Made by a program: the position numbers and the translations under genes | Origin: Patescibacteria group bacterium | GTDB lineage: Bacteria > Patescibacteriota > Kazan-3B-28 | Reading direction: 5' to 3' | Assembly (NCBI GenBank): GCA_022703745.1 | Contig: JAKLDB010000003.1 | Coordinates: forward strand, 1-22,258 | DNA length: 22,258 nt | The notes under the pieces: generated by a model | What the model was told of the DNA's origin: nothing | The model's input: only the letters and a program-made list of their open reading frames with translations | The model's database searches: none | Part shown: in pieces, positions 6,008 to 14,414 of the stretch | How positions within the stretch are numbered: the stretch's first letter is position 1 | How the letters are laid out: every line of letters begins with the position of its first letter

Positions 6008-8209
6008 ATGAAAAATAATTTAGTAATAGTAGAATCTCCTACTAAGGCAAAAACCATTGCCAAGATTTTGGGATCTGGGTATCGAGTAGAGGCATCATAT
6101 GGCCATGTTCGGGATTTGCCAAAATCAAAGCTGGGAGTAGATACGGAAAATAATTACAAACCAGAATATGTAATTCCTACCGCTAGTCGCAAAACAGTCA
6201 CCAAGCTAAAGGAACTAGCAGAAAAAGCGGAAACAATATATCTGGCTACTGACGAAGACCGCGAAGGAGAAGCCATAGGTTGGCATGTGCAAGCTGTTCT
6301 AAAGGCTCCAGATAGCAAGGTAAAGAGAGTGGCTTTTCATGAAATTACTCCCGAAGCAATCAAGGAAGCATTTAGTCATACTCGTTCCATAGATCTGCAC
6401 TTGGTAGATGCCCAGCAAGCACGTCGGGTTTTAGATAGATTAGTGGGATACAAACTTAGTCCTCTTTTGTGGCGTAAGATCTTTAGAAGACTTTCTGCGG
6501 GTCGGGTGCAGTCAGTTGCACTCCGAATTTTAGTAGAAAGAGAAAGAGAAATAGAAGCGTTTAATCCGCAGGAATATTGGACGATTGAAACAGATTTTGA
6601 AACTACTGGAGGAGACAAGCTTGTAGCGATGGTCGCAAAAGAAAATGGTAAGGATCCAGTATTGGTCAGTGAGGCAGATGCTAAAAGGGTGGTGAAGCTG
6701 TTAGAAGGTGCCGAGGAACATAAGATTGTGGATATCAAAGAAGAAGAGCGGGAACGTCATCCGGCAGCACCATTCACTACTTCTACTTTGCAGCAACAAG
6801 CAGGTATCCAATTGGGATTTGGAGTGAAGAAGACGATGACAATAGCTCAACAGCTATATGAAGGTGTGGACATAGATGGGAGCGGACCAGTTGGTCTAAT
6901 TACCTATATGCGTACAGATTCCACTAATTTGGCAATGTCAGCAGTGTCTTCAGCCAGAGGAGTGATTGAAAAAATGTTCGGTAAAGAATATTTGCCAGAG
7001 AAACCAAGGTTTTACAAAACCAAATCTCGTGGTGCACAAGAAGCTCATGAAGCAATTCGTCCTGCTCAACCCCAAGTACTTCCCGAACAAATTAAGGGGA
7101 GAGTAAGTGAAGAACAGTTTAAGTTGTATAGGCTGATTTGGCAGAGGATGATAGCTTGCCAAATGAAATCAGCTCAAATTCGGACTCAGGAGGTGGTGGT
7201 TCAGTCTGGAGTGATTGAGAGCAAGGCGAATGGGGCAACGGTTGTTTTTCCTGGCTTTGCAAAGGTTTTTGATAAATGGCCGTTCCAAGAAAATGTTTTA
7301 CCAAGAGTTTTGGCGGATGAGTTGTTGAAGCTTACTGAGGTGGTGCCTACTCAGCATTTTACCGAACCACCAGCAAGATATACCGAAGCAGCGTTGGTAA
7401 AACAGATGGAAAAGATGGGGATTGGAAGACCTTCCACTTACGCACCGACTATTGTTACTTTGGGTGTACGTGGGTATATCAAGAAAGTGAAGAAAGCTTT
7501 GGTTCCACAAGAAGTGGGGATGCTAGTGAACGATTTCTTAGTGGAGCATTTTCCTAATATTGTAGATTACAGTTTTACCGCTCGGATGGAAGATGATCTA
7601 GATGAAATTGCTGAAGGAAAGAAAGAATGGATGCCGGTGATAAAAGAATTTTATGAACCGTTTATTGAGCAAATAAAATTAAAGGATAAAGAAGTGACTA
7701 AACAAACTGCAGAAGATGAGGTTACAGACAAGAAGTGTGTTAAGTGTGGTGAAGCGATGGTAATAAAGACAGGAAGATTTGGAAAGTTTTTGGCATGTTC
7801 TGGTTTCCCCAAGTGTAAATATACGGAGCCTTTGAATGGAGATGGAAAGAGTGAAGTGGAAGTTACGGATAAGAAATGTGAGAAGTGTGGTGCGCCGATG
7901 GTAAAGAAGAATGGAAGATTTGGTCCATTCTATGGATGTAGCAACTATCCCACCTGCAAACATGTGGAGAATATCAATACTCCAACTATTCAGATGGCTT
8001 GTCCGAAGTGTAAGGAAGGTGAAGTGGTAGTGCGAAGAACTAAAAGAGGGAAGATATTCTACGGTTGTAGCGGTTATCCGAAATGTGATTTTGCAGCATG
8101 GGATGAGCCTGTACCAGAGCCTTGTCCAACTTGTGGCAAACTAATGACGAAGCCTGTGAAAAAGGGTTATCCGGTTTGCACTGAATGCGGGTATGAGGAG
8201 AAGAGCTAG
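6008..8209 (+). CDS. topA: DNA topoisomerase I (type IA)
   Basis: TopA relaxes negatively supercoiled DNA by nicking one strand through a tyrosine. The 733-residue protein opens with the TOPRIM domain (V-E-S-P-T-K-A-K-T-I at 8-17; the metal-binding D-E-D near 82-84), then the R-R-L-S-A-G-R-V-Q-S-V-A-L motif (about 160-172), and the active-site Tyr near residue 300 in G-L-I-T-Y-M-R-T-D-S. The C-terminal tail has four Cys-rich zinc-ribbon repeats. The first three carry C-x2-C ... C-x-G-x-P-x-C; the last is a compact C-x2-C ... C-x2-C at the extreme C-terminus. Length and order match standard bacterial TopA, and the start is unambiguous. It has its own promoter and follows dprA. Confidence 0.97.
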   Translation: MKNNLVIVESPTKAKTIAKILGSGYRVEASYGHVRDLPKSKLGVDTENNYKPEYVIPTASRKTVTKLKELAEKAETIYLATDEDREGEAIGWHVQAVLKAPDSKVKRVAFHEITPEAIKEAFSHTRSIDLHLVDAQQARRVLDRLVGYKLSPLLWRKIFRRLSAGRVQSVALRILVEREREIEAFNPQEYWTIETDFETTGGDKLVAMVAKENGKDPVLVSEADAKRVVKLLEGAEEHKIVDIKEEERERHPAAPFTTSTLQQQAGIQLGFGVKKTMTIAQQLYEGVDIDGSGPVGLITYMRTDSTNLAMSAVSSARGVIEKMFGKEYLPEKPRFYKTKSRGAQEAHEAIRPAQPQVLPEQIKGRVSEEQFKLYRLIWQRMIACQMKSAQIRTQEVVVQSGVIESKANGATVVFPGFAKVFDKWPFQENVLPRVLADELLKLTEVVPTQHFTEPPARYTEAALVKQMEKMGIGRPSTYAPTIVTLGVRGYIKKVKKALVPQEVGMLVNDFLVEHFPNIVDYSFTARMEDDLDEIAEGKKEWMPVIKEFYEPFIEQIKLKDKEVTKQTAEDEVTDKKCVKCGEAMVIKTGRFGKFLACSGFPKCKYTEPLNGDGKSEVEVTDKKCEKCGAPMVKKNGRFGPFYGCSNYPTCKHVENINTPTIQMACPKCKEGEVVVRRTKRGKIFYGCSGYPKCDFAAWDEPVPEPCPTCGKLMTKPVKKGYPVCTECGYEEKS

Positions 8210-8217
8210 GGTCAGGG

Positions 8218-8246
8218 TTGATGCTTACTGGGATTTTGGGTATAAT
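8218..8246 (+). promoter_or_regulatory. Promoter of the pilin-like gene
   Basis: TTGATG (8218-8223), a 17-base spacer and a perfect TATAAT (8241-8246) lie in the gap after topA. Transcription would start near 8253, giving a leader of about 19 bases. Confidence 0.75.
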
Positions 8247-8271
8247 TCACCCGTAAATAATCCTTAGGGTT

Positions 8272-8772
8272 ATGCCTAAAAAAAGAGGCAAGGGAAAATT
8301 AGGATGGGTAGGGTGGTTGCTTAAGGGGTATTGGGCTGTTTTGGTAGCCAGTGGTTTGGTTATCGTATTGCAACTGGCTAGTGCGAACCCTAATCCTAAT
8401 GCAGTTAGCTCAACTACCTCGATGACATTCAATGATTATGTTTGCGGGGCGGTTGGATATGCAGGAGGGATAATTGGTGCTTTAGCTGTACTGATGATTA
8501 TGGTTGCCGGAGTAACGTATGCTACCTCAATGGGTAGCAGTGGGGGAAAGGAAGGACTGGGAGGAATTAGTGCTGCTAAGGAGATGATAGTTGCTGCGCT
8601 AACAGGAATTTTGTTGATTATAATGGCTCCGTTCTTTGTTGGAGAGTGTGGGAGGGGCGGAGGTTTCTTCCAGGATCTATTTAGCAGATATATTAATCCC
8701 ATTGTAATTACTACTGATAAGGATAATTCTTCTACTCCTAATAGCTCTTCTGGTGTAAATAATACTCCGTAA
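8272..8772 (+). CDS. TrbC/VirB2-like pilin or small membrane subunit
   Basis: A 166-residue protein with a basic N-terminus, a hydrophobic signal segment (about 20-36) ending in A-S-A before an Asn/Pro-rich stretch, and then two long hydrophobic helices (about 58-84 and 104-124) joined by a short polar Gly/Ser/Lys loop. This two-helix, Gly/Ala-rich layout after a signal peptide is that of VirB2/TrbC pilins of type IV secretion. Two cysteines, one in Y-V-C-G-A before the first helix and one in G-E-C-G-R-G after the second, could bridge on the outside. The Ser/Thr/Asn-rich tail of about 40 residues is longer than in classic VirB2. It has its own promoter, and the only likely partner in the window is the TraD-like ATPase at 16437. 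Function by analogy: a DNA-uptake or secretion pilus. Confidence 0.72.
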   Translation: MPKKRGKGKLGWVGWLLKGYWAVLVASGLVIVLQLASANPNPNAVSSTTSMTFNDYVCGAVGYAGGIIGALAVLMIMVAGVTYATSMGSSGGKEGLGGISAAKEMIVAALTGILLIIMAPFFVGECGRGGGFFQDLFSRYINPIVITTDKDNSSTPNSSSGVNNTP

Positions 8773-8816
8773 ACAAATCTTCCGGATTTAGTAGGTAAGG
8801 AGAATCTGGTAGGAAT

Positions 8817-8825
8817 TGGTAAATT
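8817..8825 (+). promoter_or_regulatory. Possible extended -10 box before uvrA
   Basis: TGG-TAAATT fits the extended -10 pattern and ends 9 bases before the uvrA ATG. No -35 is visible. The call leans on the same spacing recurring at other genes here. Confidence 0.35.
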
Positions 8826-8834
8826 AGCAAGTTT

Positions 8835-11663
8835 ATGAAAGATTATATCGAGGTTCGTGGGGCACGCGAGCACAATCTTAAGGGTGTCGACGTTAAGATC
8901 CCAAAGAACCAATTAGTTACAATTACTGGAATGTCGGGCTCGGGAAAGAGTTCGTTAGCTTTTGATACTATCTATGCGGAAGGACATCGGAGATATGTGG
9001 AAAGCTTGTCTGCCTATGCTAGGCAATTCTTAGGACTCACCAATAAACCAGATGTGGATAGTATAGAAGGACTATCTCCGGCAATTTCCATAGACCAAAA
9101 ATCTTCATCGTCTAATCCACGCTCAACAGTTGGGACGATTACAGAGATATATGATTACATGCGTTTGCTTTATGCCCGGATAGGGATTCCACACTGTCCA
9201 AAGTGTGGAAAGGCTGTGGTGAGGCAGAGTATAGACCAGATCTTAGCACAGGTTTTAGGATTGAAGATAAGCAGTGCGGTTATCTTGGCGCCAGTTATTT
9301 CAGATAGAAAGGGAGAGTACAGGCAGGAACTGGCAGATCTAAAAAAGAGCGGGTATGTACGGGTAAGGGTGGACGGGAATATATATGAGCTGGATGAGAA
9401 GATTGAATTGGACAAAAATAAGAAGCATACGATTGAGGCGGTGATCGATCGTTTAGATTTATCTGATGCAAGTCAGGATACTCGCACTCGGCTGGCTGAT
9501 TCGGTGGAAACAGCTTTGAGATTAGGTGAGGGGAAGTTGAAAGTTTCTGATGGAACAAAAGATTGGTTCTTTTCAGAAAGTCTGGCCTGTCCTAAATGTG
9601 ATATCAGTATTCCAGAATTTGAACCAAGACATTTTTCTTTCAATAGTCCCCATGGTGCTTGTCCGAAATGTACTGGATTGGGCGTAACGCTTGAACTGGA
9701 TCCAGATCTTTTAATACCAAACAAAAAACTAAGTATTTCCGAAGGAGCAATTCGTCCTTGGGGAGTGCATATGGTTAGTGGGGGAGGATGGAATAATAGA
9801 ATATTGGAAGCGGTGGCTAGGAAATTTAAATTTGATATCAACATACCGATAGAAAAACTAGATAAAGAAAAGTTAGATATTGTTTTGTATGGAAGTGGAG
9901 ACGAAGAGGTAGCGGTGCAGTACCAGACGCCCCATGGAAAAACGAATGAATATGTAGTGAAATTTGAAGGAGTTATCCCGAATCTTATGCGTCGCTACAA
10001 AGAAACTGACTCTGATTTTATTAGAGCAGAGATAGAGCAGTATATGACAAGTAATATTTGCCCAGAATGTCATGGTAGTCGATTGAAGCCAGAAGTTTTG
10101 GCGGTTACGGTGGGGGATAAGTCGATTGTGGATGTGGCAAAGCTTCCGATTCGGGATGCGGCAGATTTTTTCATTGATCTAAAACTATCTGCACAAGATA
10201 AGATGATCGTAAAACAGGTTTTAAAGGAAGTATCGGAGCGTTTGGGATTCTTGCGTAATGTGGGTTTGGAATATTTAACACTAGATCGTTCGGCCAACAC
10301 ATTGTCTGGTGGAGAAGCTCAGAGAATTCGACTTGCTACCCAGATTGGTTCTGGATTGAGTGGTGTGATATACATTCTTGATGAGCCATCGATTGGTCTG
10401 CATCAGCACGATAACCGTCGGCTTATTCAAACACTAATGGGACTAAGGGATTTGGGTAATACAGTGCTGGTAGTGGAGCACGATGAAGAAACAATCCGTT
10501 CAAGTAATTGGGTAATAGATGTTGGTCCATATGCGGGTAAGCAAGGAGGGGAGATAGTGGCGGAAGGAACACCCGAACAAGTTGCAAAGAATAAGAAATC
10601 TCTTACTGGCCAATATCTTGCAGGAACGAGGAGGATTGAAGTACCGAAGAAGAGGCGTACTCCCAATGGAAAGTGGTTGGAGATAAAAGGAGCTTCTGAG
10701 TTTAATCTGAAGGACTTAGATGCAAGATTTCCATTACAGACTTTTGTGTGCGTAACGGGGTTATCTGGTTCGGGAAAGTCTACTCTTATCAACGAGATCT
10801 TGGCCAAACGTTTGGCAAAAGACTTTTATGGTGCTCATGAGCAACCTGGAGCACACAAGTCGATTGAAGGAATAAGTTATCTAGATAAAGTAATTAGCAT
10901 CGATCAGTCTCCAATCGGTAGAAGTCCGAGAAGTAATCCAGCTACATATACTGGTCTTTTTACATATATTCGAGATCTATTCACTCAGCTGCCAGAATCT
11001 AAAATGCGTGGTTACAAGCAGGGAAGATTTTCTTTCAATGTAAAGGGTGGCAGATGTGAAAACTGTCGAGGAGATGGGGTGAATAAAATAGAGATGCATT
11101 TCTTGCCGGATGTATATGTGCCTTGCGATGTCTGTGAAGGGAGAAGGTACAACCAAGAAACTTTGTCTATTCATTACAAAGGAAAAAACATTGCAGATGT
11201 TTTGGATCTGACAGTAGATGATGCTGCAGAGTTTTTTGCTAATATTCCTGCGATTAAGAATAAGTTGGATACTTTGCAGGAAGTAGGACTGGGGTATATC
11301 AAGCTGGGTCAGCCGGCAACACAGCTTTCGGGGGGAGAAGCACAACGAGTGAAATTGGCAACAGAGCTTTCTCGTCGGGCAACGGGCAAAACTTTATACA
11401 TCCTAGATGAACCAACTACAGGTCTTCACTTTGAAGACACCAAAAAGTTACTAGATGTCTTGCATAGATTGGTGGATAAAGGTAACTCAGTTGTGGTTAT
11501 CGAACACAATTTGGATGTTATAAAAACAGCAGATTGGATATTAGATCTAGGTCCCGAGGGTGGAGACTTAGGTGGGAAGATAGTGGCGGAAGGGACTCCC
11601 GAACAAGTGGCTAAGACAAAAGGGTCTTACACTGGTCAATATTTGGTAAAAGTTCTGAAGTAA
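8835..11663 (+). CDS. uvrA: UvrABC excinuclease subunit A
   Basis: UvrA is the dimeric ABC-type ATPase that finds bulky DNA lesions and delivers UvrB. The 942-residue product has both nucleotide-binding halves: Walker A G-M-S-G-S-G-K-S-S (32-40) with signature L-S-G-G-E-A-Q-R-I (about 489), and G-L-S-G-S-G-K-S-T (about 642) with a second L-S-G-G-E-A-Q-R (about 830). A four-Cys zinc module (C-P-K-C ... C-P-K-C, about 252-279) and a second one in the C-terminal half (C-E-N-C ... C-D-V-C, about 741-767) are intact. Its length equals E. coli UvrA. The divergence in codon 1-20 is slight (R-G-A-R-E-H-N-L-K is the family opening), so the ATG at 8835 is right. A possible extended -10 sits just before it; no Shine-Dalgarno is visible. 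Confidence 0.98.
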   Translation: MKDYIEVRGAREHNLKGVDVKIPKNQLVTITGMSGSGKSSLAFDTIYAEGHRRYVESLSAYARQFLGLTNKPDVDSIEGLSPAISIDQKSSSSNPRSTVGTITEIYDYMRLLYARIGIPHCPKCGKAVVRQSIDQILAQVLGLKISSAVILAPVISDRKGEYRQELADLKKSGYVRVRVDGNIYELDEKIELDKNKKHTIEAVIDRLDLSDASQDTRTRLADSVETALRLGEGKLKVSDGTKDWFFSESLACPKCDISIPEFEPRHFSFNSPHGACPKCTGLGVTLELDPDLLIPNKKLSISEGAIRPWGVHMVSGGGWNNRILEAVARKFKFDINIPIEKLDKEKLDIVLYGSGDEEVAVQYQTPHGKTNEYVVKFEGVIPNLMRRYKETDSDFIRAEIEQYMTSNICPECHGSRLKPEVLAVTVGDKSIVDVAKLPIRDAADFFIDLKLSAQDKMIVKQVLKEVSERLGFLRNVGLEYLTLDRSANTLSGGEAQRIRLATQIGSGLSGVIYILDEPSIGLHQHDNRRLIQTLMGLRDLGNTVLVVEHDEETIRSSNWVIDVGPYAGKQGGEIVAEGTPEQVAKNKKSLTGQYLAGTRRIEVPKKRRTPNGKWLEIKGASEFNLKDLDARFPLQTFVCVTGLSGSGKSTLINEILAKRLAKDFYGAHEQPGAHKSIEGISYLDKVISIDQSPIGRSPRSNPATYTGLFTYIRDLFTQLPESKMRGYKQGRFSFNVKGGRCENCRGDGVNKIEMHFLPDVYVPCDVCEGRRYNQETLSIHYKGKNIADVLDLTVDDAAEFFANIPAIKNKLDTLQEVGLGYIKLGQPATQLSGGEAQRVKLATELSRRATGKTLYILDEPTTGLHFEDTKKLLDVLHRLVDKGNSVVVIEHNLDVIKTADWILDLGPEGGDLGGKIVAEGTPEQVAKTKGSYTGQYLVKVLK

Positions 11664-11677
11664 TTGACTGGGCGCAT

Positions 11678-11683
11678 TATAAT
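11678..11683 (+). promoter_or_regulatory. -10 box in front of the structured intergenic region
   Basis: A perfect TATAAT lies 15 bases after the uvrA stop. The expected transcription start, near 11690, coincides with the left arm of the outermost possible helix of the structured region. No good -35 is visible, which limits confidence. Confidence 0.4.
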
Positions 11684-11689
11684 AGGTAA

Positions 11690-11892
11690 AAAGAGGGCGC
11701 AGCTCTTGCTCCTTGATTGTGGCTTTCGGTTACAAGGTCTAGGGGCTGTGTGTGAAACATCACTCGAGTACTATTTGGTGAACGCCTTAAAGTACAACGC
11801 GTTTCACAAGCGCTAATTCCCGGAAGCCACACTCTCCGATTTCCGATGATAGGGACTGTGCTGACAGTAGGGAATCGGAGAGTTCCCTTTTG
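11690..11892 (+). ncRNA. Candidate structured non-coding RNA, family not recognised
   Basis: This gap between convergent uvrA and the receiver gene folds into nested helices. A 12-bp stem (11718-11729 with 11820-11831, one G-U) encloses an 8-bp stem (11751-11758 with 11801-11808) and a 5-bp stem (11768-11772 with 11791-11795). It abuts a second hairpin starting at 11832: 12 pairs with one bulged T (11832-11844 with 11871-11882), capped by a 5-bp stem (11855-11859 with 11864-11868). A 7-bp closing helix (11691-11697 with 11885-11891) could join the ends and competes with a local 5-bp hairpin (11691-11695 with 11703-11707). A TATAAT sits at 11678. I see none of the landmarks of tmRNA, RNase P RNA or SRP RNA. 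The strand is uncertain: on the minus strand the small hairpin is followed by a T-run and could be a terminator. Confidence 0.5.
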
Positions 11893-11896
11893 AAAC

Positions 11897-11925
11897 GAAA
11901 AACCGGCGACTCTGATGTCGCCGGT
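11897..11925 (-). terminator. Terminator of the receiver-protein gene
   Basis: A perfect 9-bp hairpin (11902-11910 with 11917-11925, loop TCTGAT), read on the minus strand, ends in a T-run. It begins 11 bases after the stop codon of the receiver-domain gene. Confidence 0.85.
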
Positions 11926-11935
11926 AAGAATTCGT

Positions 11936-12526
11936 TTAAGGTGCAGTTGGGATTGTAAAAATTGTAGCGAATTGACACTCATCCCGTTCTTCAACGCGGG
12001 TTTTGATTTCAGAAGAGTGGATTACTTGGAATCCATTTTCATGAGTTCCAATGGTCGCAATGACCTTATCGCCATCGTAAATAGCAATAAGTCCACCAGC
12101 TTTGGGTCTGAAGAATGTTCGTCCGCCCTTATAGGGCAGTTTGAGCAGGCTGAGGATTCTGCGTAGGAATTCCTCCATTCGGTCCAAGGGTTTCTCCATA
12201 TAATTCGTTGCGCCAGCCTGAATTCCCTCAGTAATATAGTTTGGGTGCTGGCTGGCAATGATGATTGGAGTCTTCCCGTAACCCTTTAGACTCCTGATTT
12301 CTTTGATGAGAGCAGGACCTTTCATTCTGCCCTTCAGATTACCTCCGGTTACAATCAGATCGTATTTGTCTGCTCCGGGGGCCAGCAATAACCCCACGGC
12401 TAGTTCGCCGTCGGTGGCTATTGATACACATTCAGTCGGAATTTGGCCGTAGTAAAGCAGATTTTCGGTCAAACTTGTCCTGAATGTATAATCGTCATTG
12501 ACAATTAGTACCTTGATTTCCCTCAT
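11936..12526 (-). CDS. Receiver-domain protein lacking the phospho-acceptor aspartate
   Basis: A 196-residue protein whose first ~125 residues form a CheY-like receiver domain: acidic pair D11-D12 after the first strand (V-L-I-V-N-D-D), the conserved small hydroxyl residue S92 (P-I-I-I-A-S), and the Lys-Pro K112-P113 (Y-M-E-K-P). The third strand, normally ending in the phosphorylated Asp, reads Y-D-L-I-V-T-G-G-N-L, so the acceptor position is Gly61. The protein probably cannot be phosphorylated in the usual way. The last ~65 residues show no helix-turn-helix or enzymatic motif; they contain predicted strands around G-G-L-I-A-I-Y and V-I-A-T-I-G. No kinase gene is nearby. A strong Shine-Dalgarno (AGAGGTGA, 12533-12540) precedes the ATG, and the gene has its own promoter and terminator, so it is a single-gene unit. 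GC looks higher than in the flanking genes. Confidence 0.82.
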   Translation of the reverse strand: MREIKVLIVNDDYTFRTSLTENLLYYGQIPTECVSIATDGELAVGLLLAPGADKYDLIVTGGNLKGRMKGPALIKEIRSLKGYGKTPIIIASQHPNYITEGIQAGATNYMEKPLDRMEEFLRRILSLLKLPYKGGRTFFRPKAGGLIAIYDGDKVIATIGTHENGFQVIHSSEIKTRVEERDECQFATIFTIPTAP

Positions 12527-12560
12527 AAGGGGTCACCTCTTTTGTTAAGTTACCAGCGGT

Positions 12561-12589
12561 ATAATACACAGGTTTGCCTATAATGTGAA
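12561..12589 (-). promoter_or_regulatory. Promoter of the receiver gene, interleaved with the uvrC -10
   Basis: On the minus strand, TTCACA (12589-12584), a 17-base spacer and TATTAT (12566-12561) would start transcription near 12554. That leaves a 28-base leader containing the AGAGGTGA ribosome binding site. The uvrC -10 box on the other strand lies in this promoter's spacer. Confidence 0.6.
12579..12584 (+). promoter_or_regulatory. -10 box for uvrC
   Basis: A perfect TATAAT ends 9 bases before the ATG at 12594. The GTG at 12585 directly follows it and would lie upstream of the expected transcription start, so ATG 12594 is the better uvrC start. No clear -35 is visible at 16-18 bases. Confidence 0.55.
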
Positions 12590-12593
12590 TAAG

Positions 12594-14414
12594 ATGGTTA
12601 TTAATCAAAAATTAGTTTTGAAAAATGCTCCGACTAAGCCGGGTGTCTATTTGATGAAAGACAAGGCGGGAAAAGTAATCTATGTAGGAAAAGCGAAGGA
12701 TCTTAAAAAAAGGTTGGCAAGCTATTTTTTGAAGAAAGATCAGTCAGCAAAAACAGTTGCTCTAATGGAGCGGGTGCAAAAGATTGAAACAATTGGAGTG
12801 AATAGTGAAACAGAAGCCTTTTTGTTGGAAAATGAATTAATTAAAAAGTACATACCGCAATTCAATGTGATCATGCGGGATGATAAGAACTATTTGTATG
12901 TTCGCATTACGGTAGAAGAAGAGTTCCCCCAAATCTTATTAGCTCGCAGAGTCTTTAGGGATGGGGCAAAATATTTTGGACCATATGCATCTTCGGGAGC
13001 AGTGCATGAAGGGTTGAAGTTTATAAAAAAAGTTTTTCCTCTCTGTACAGCGACTCAAAAAATTACTTCCGATAGCTTAAAAAAAGGACAAGGTCGTGCT
13101 TGCTTGAATTATCATCTGAAAATCTGCCCTGGGGTATGTGTTGGAAAAGTAAGTTCGAGAGAGTATCACAAAACAATAGATCAAGTGGTGCGTTTTTTGC
13201 GGGGGAACTATGAACCAGTAATTAAAGAATTGAAACAGGAGATGGAGAAACTTTCTGAGAAAAAAGAATATGAAAGGGCAGCGCGAATAAGAGATGGAAT
13301 CAGGTCGCTTGAAACTATTAGTGAAAGACAGAGTGTTGTGAAAGCTAATTTATCCGTGAATGAAGATGCATTGGGGGTGGCACGTTCCTTGAATAAAGCA
13401 ATGATTGTTTTGTTACAGGTACGTTCAGGCAGAGTGTTGAATCAGCAACAGTATGCAATAGAAACCAAGTATGAAGCAGAAATACCGGAAATTTTAGCAG
13501 GGTTTTTGCGCGACTATTATTTAGAAGCGGCTGATTTTCCCAAAGTTATCTTATTACCCGAAGAGATAGAAGGGGTGAGTTTGTTTGAGAGTTGGATGGC
13601 GAAGATGGCTGGTAGAAAGATAAAGATAGTAGTGCCCTCGAAAGGAAGACAAAGAGCGGTAGTGAGGTTGGCAGAATCTAATGCACAGATGAAATTCAAT
13701 CAGATTTCGGGTAGGTGGAAACTGGAGAAGATAGTGGCAACCGAGGGGGTAGATAAGTTAAGGGATATTTTGCATCTTAAAAAACTTGAACGAATAGAGG
13801 CATATGATATCTCAAACATTCAGGGTACAGATTCGGTTGGTGCAATGGTGGTGTGGGAAAAGGGGAAGATGGACAAGGGGCAGTATCGGAGGTTTAAGAT
13901 AAAGACAGTTGTTGGTCCGAATGATTTCGCAAGTTTGGCAGAAGTTTTGCGGAGAAGGTTTTCTCACCAGGCCGGGGATGCAAAATTCAGCAATCTTCCA
14001 GACGTTGTTTTGATTGATGGTGGGAAGGGGCAGGTAAGTACAATAACAAAAGCACTGAAAAACTATCCAGTAGTGGTGATTGGAATAGCAAAAGGAAGTC
14101 ATAGTCGGACTAAAGCGAAAGATGATTTAGTGTTATCGACTGGAAAAGTTGTAATCTTACCCGATAACTCTCCTACCAAAATTCTCTTGCAGAATATTCG
14201 AGATGAAGCACATAGATTTGCAATTGCTTATCACACCAATCTGCGAAAGAAGAGAGTGGTTGCTTCAGGCTTGAAAAAAATTCCTGGGGTAGGAGCGGTG
14301 ACCCAGAAAAAACTTGTGCGTAAATTTGGTTCATTGGCAGCGGTAAGAAGAGCTAGTGAAGCAGAGATTGCTTCGGTGGTGGGGGAGAAGATGGCGAAGC
14401 GGATTAGAAATTAG
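12594..14414 (+). CDS. uvrC: UvrABC excinuclease subunit C
   Basis: UvrC makes both incisions in nucleotide excision repair. The 606 residues show a GIY-YIG nuclease domain for the 3' cut (P-G-V-Y-L-M-K-D and V-I-Y-V-G-K-A-K-D-L, about 16-45), a UVR motif that binds UvrB (about 205-240), the RNase H-like 5' nuclease (Y-D-I-S-N-I-Q-G near 403, D-G-G-K-G-Q near 474, and a conserved H-R-F), and a C-terminal helix-hairpin-helix pair (K-K-I-P-G-V-G-A, about 555-605). The length is typical. The start is ATG 12594, because an upstream GTG is fused to the -10 box; the mRNA should be nearly leaderless. Its TAG stop overlaps the stop of the convergent cupin gene by 4 bases. Confidence 0.97.
   Translation: MVINQKLVLKNAPTKPGVYLMKDKAGKVIYVGKAKDLKKRLASYFLKKDQSAKTVALMERVQKIETIGVNSETEAFLLENELIKKYIPQFNVIMRDDKNYLYVRITVEEEFPQILLARRVFRDGAKYFGPYASSGAVHEGLKFIKKVFPLCTATQKITSDSLKKGQGRACLNYHLKICPGVCVGKVSSREYHKTIDQVVRFLRGNYEPVIKELKQEMEKLSEKKEYERAARIRDGIRSLETISERQSVVKANLSVNEDALGVARSLNKAMIVLLQVRSGRVLNQQQYAIETKYEAEIPEILAGFLRDYYLEAADFPKVILLPEEIEGVSLFESWMAKMAGRKIKIVVPSKGRQRAVVRLAESNAQMKFNQISGRWKLEKIVATEGVDKLRDILHLKKLERIEAYDISNIQGTDSVGAMVVWEKGKMDKGQYRRFKIKTVVGPNDFASLAEVLRRRFSHQAGDAKFSNLPDVVLIDGGKGQVSTITKALKNYPVVVIGIAKGSHSRTKAKDDLVLSTGKVVILPDNSPTKILLQNIRDEAHRFAIAYHTNLRKKRVVASGLKKIPGVGAVTQKKLVRKFGSLAAVRRASEAEIASVVGEKMAKRIRN

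Noticed and set aside
11690..11892. Known RNA classes (tmRNA, RNase P RNA, SRP RNA) for the structured gap
   Set aside because: I do not see the tmRNA tRNA-like ends, the conserved P4 core of RNase P RNA or the SRP tetraloop/GGAAGCAG region. A 6S-like RNA cannot be excluded, but the fold looks branched rather than rod-like.
11677..11994. Minus-strand open frame of about 105 codons across the uvrA-receiver gap
   Set aside because: It overlaps the receiver gene's 3' end, its terminator and the strong helices, and its translation shows no domain-like pattern. Better explained as chance in a structured region.
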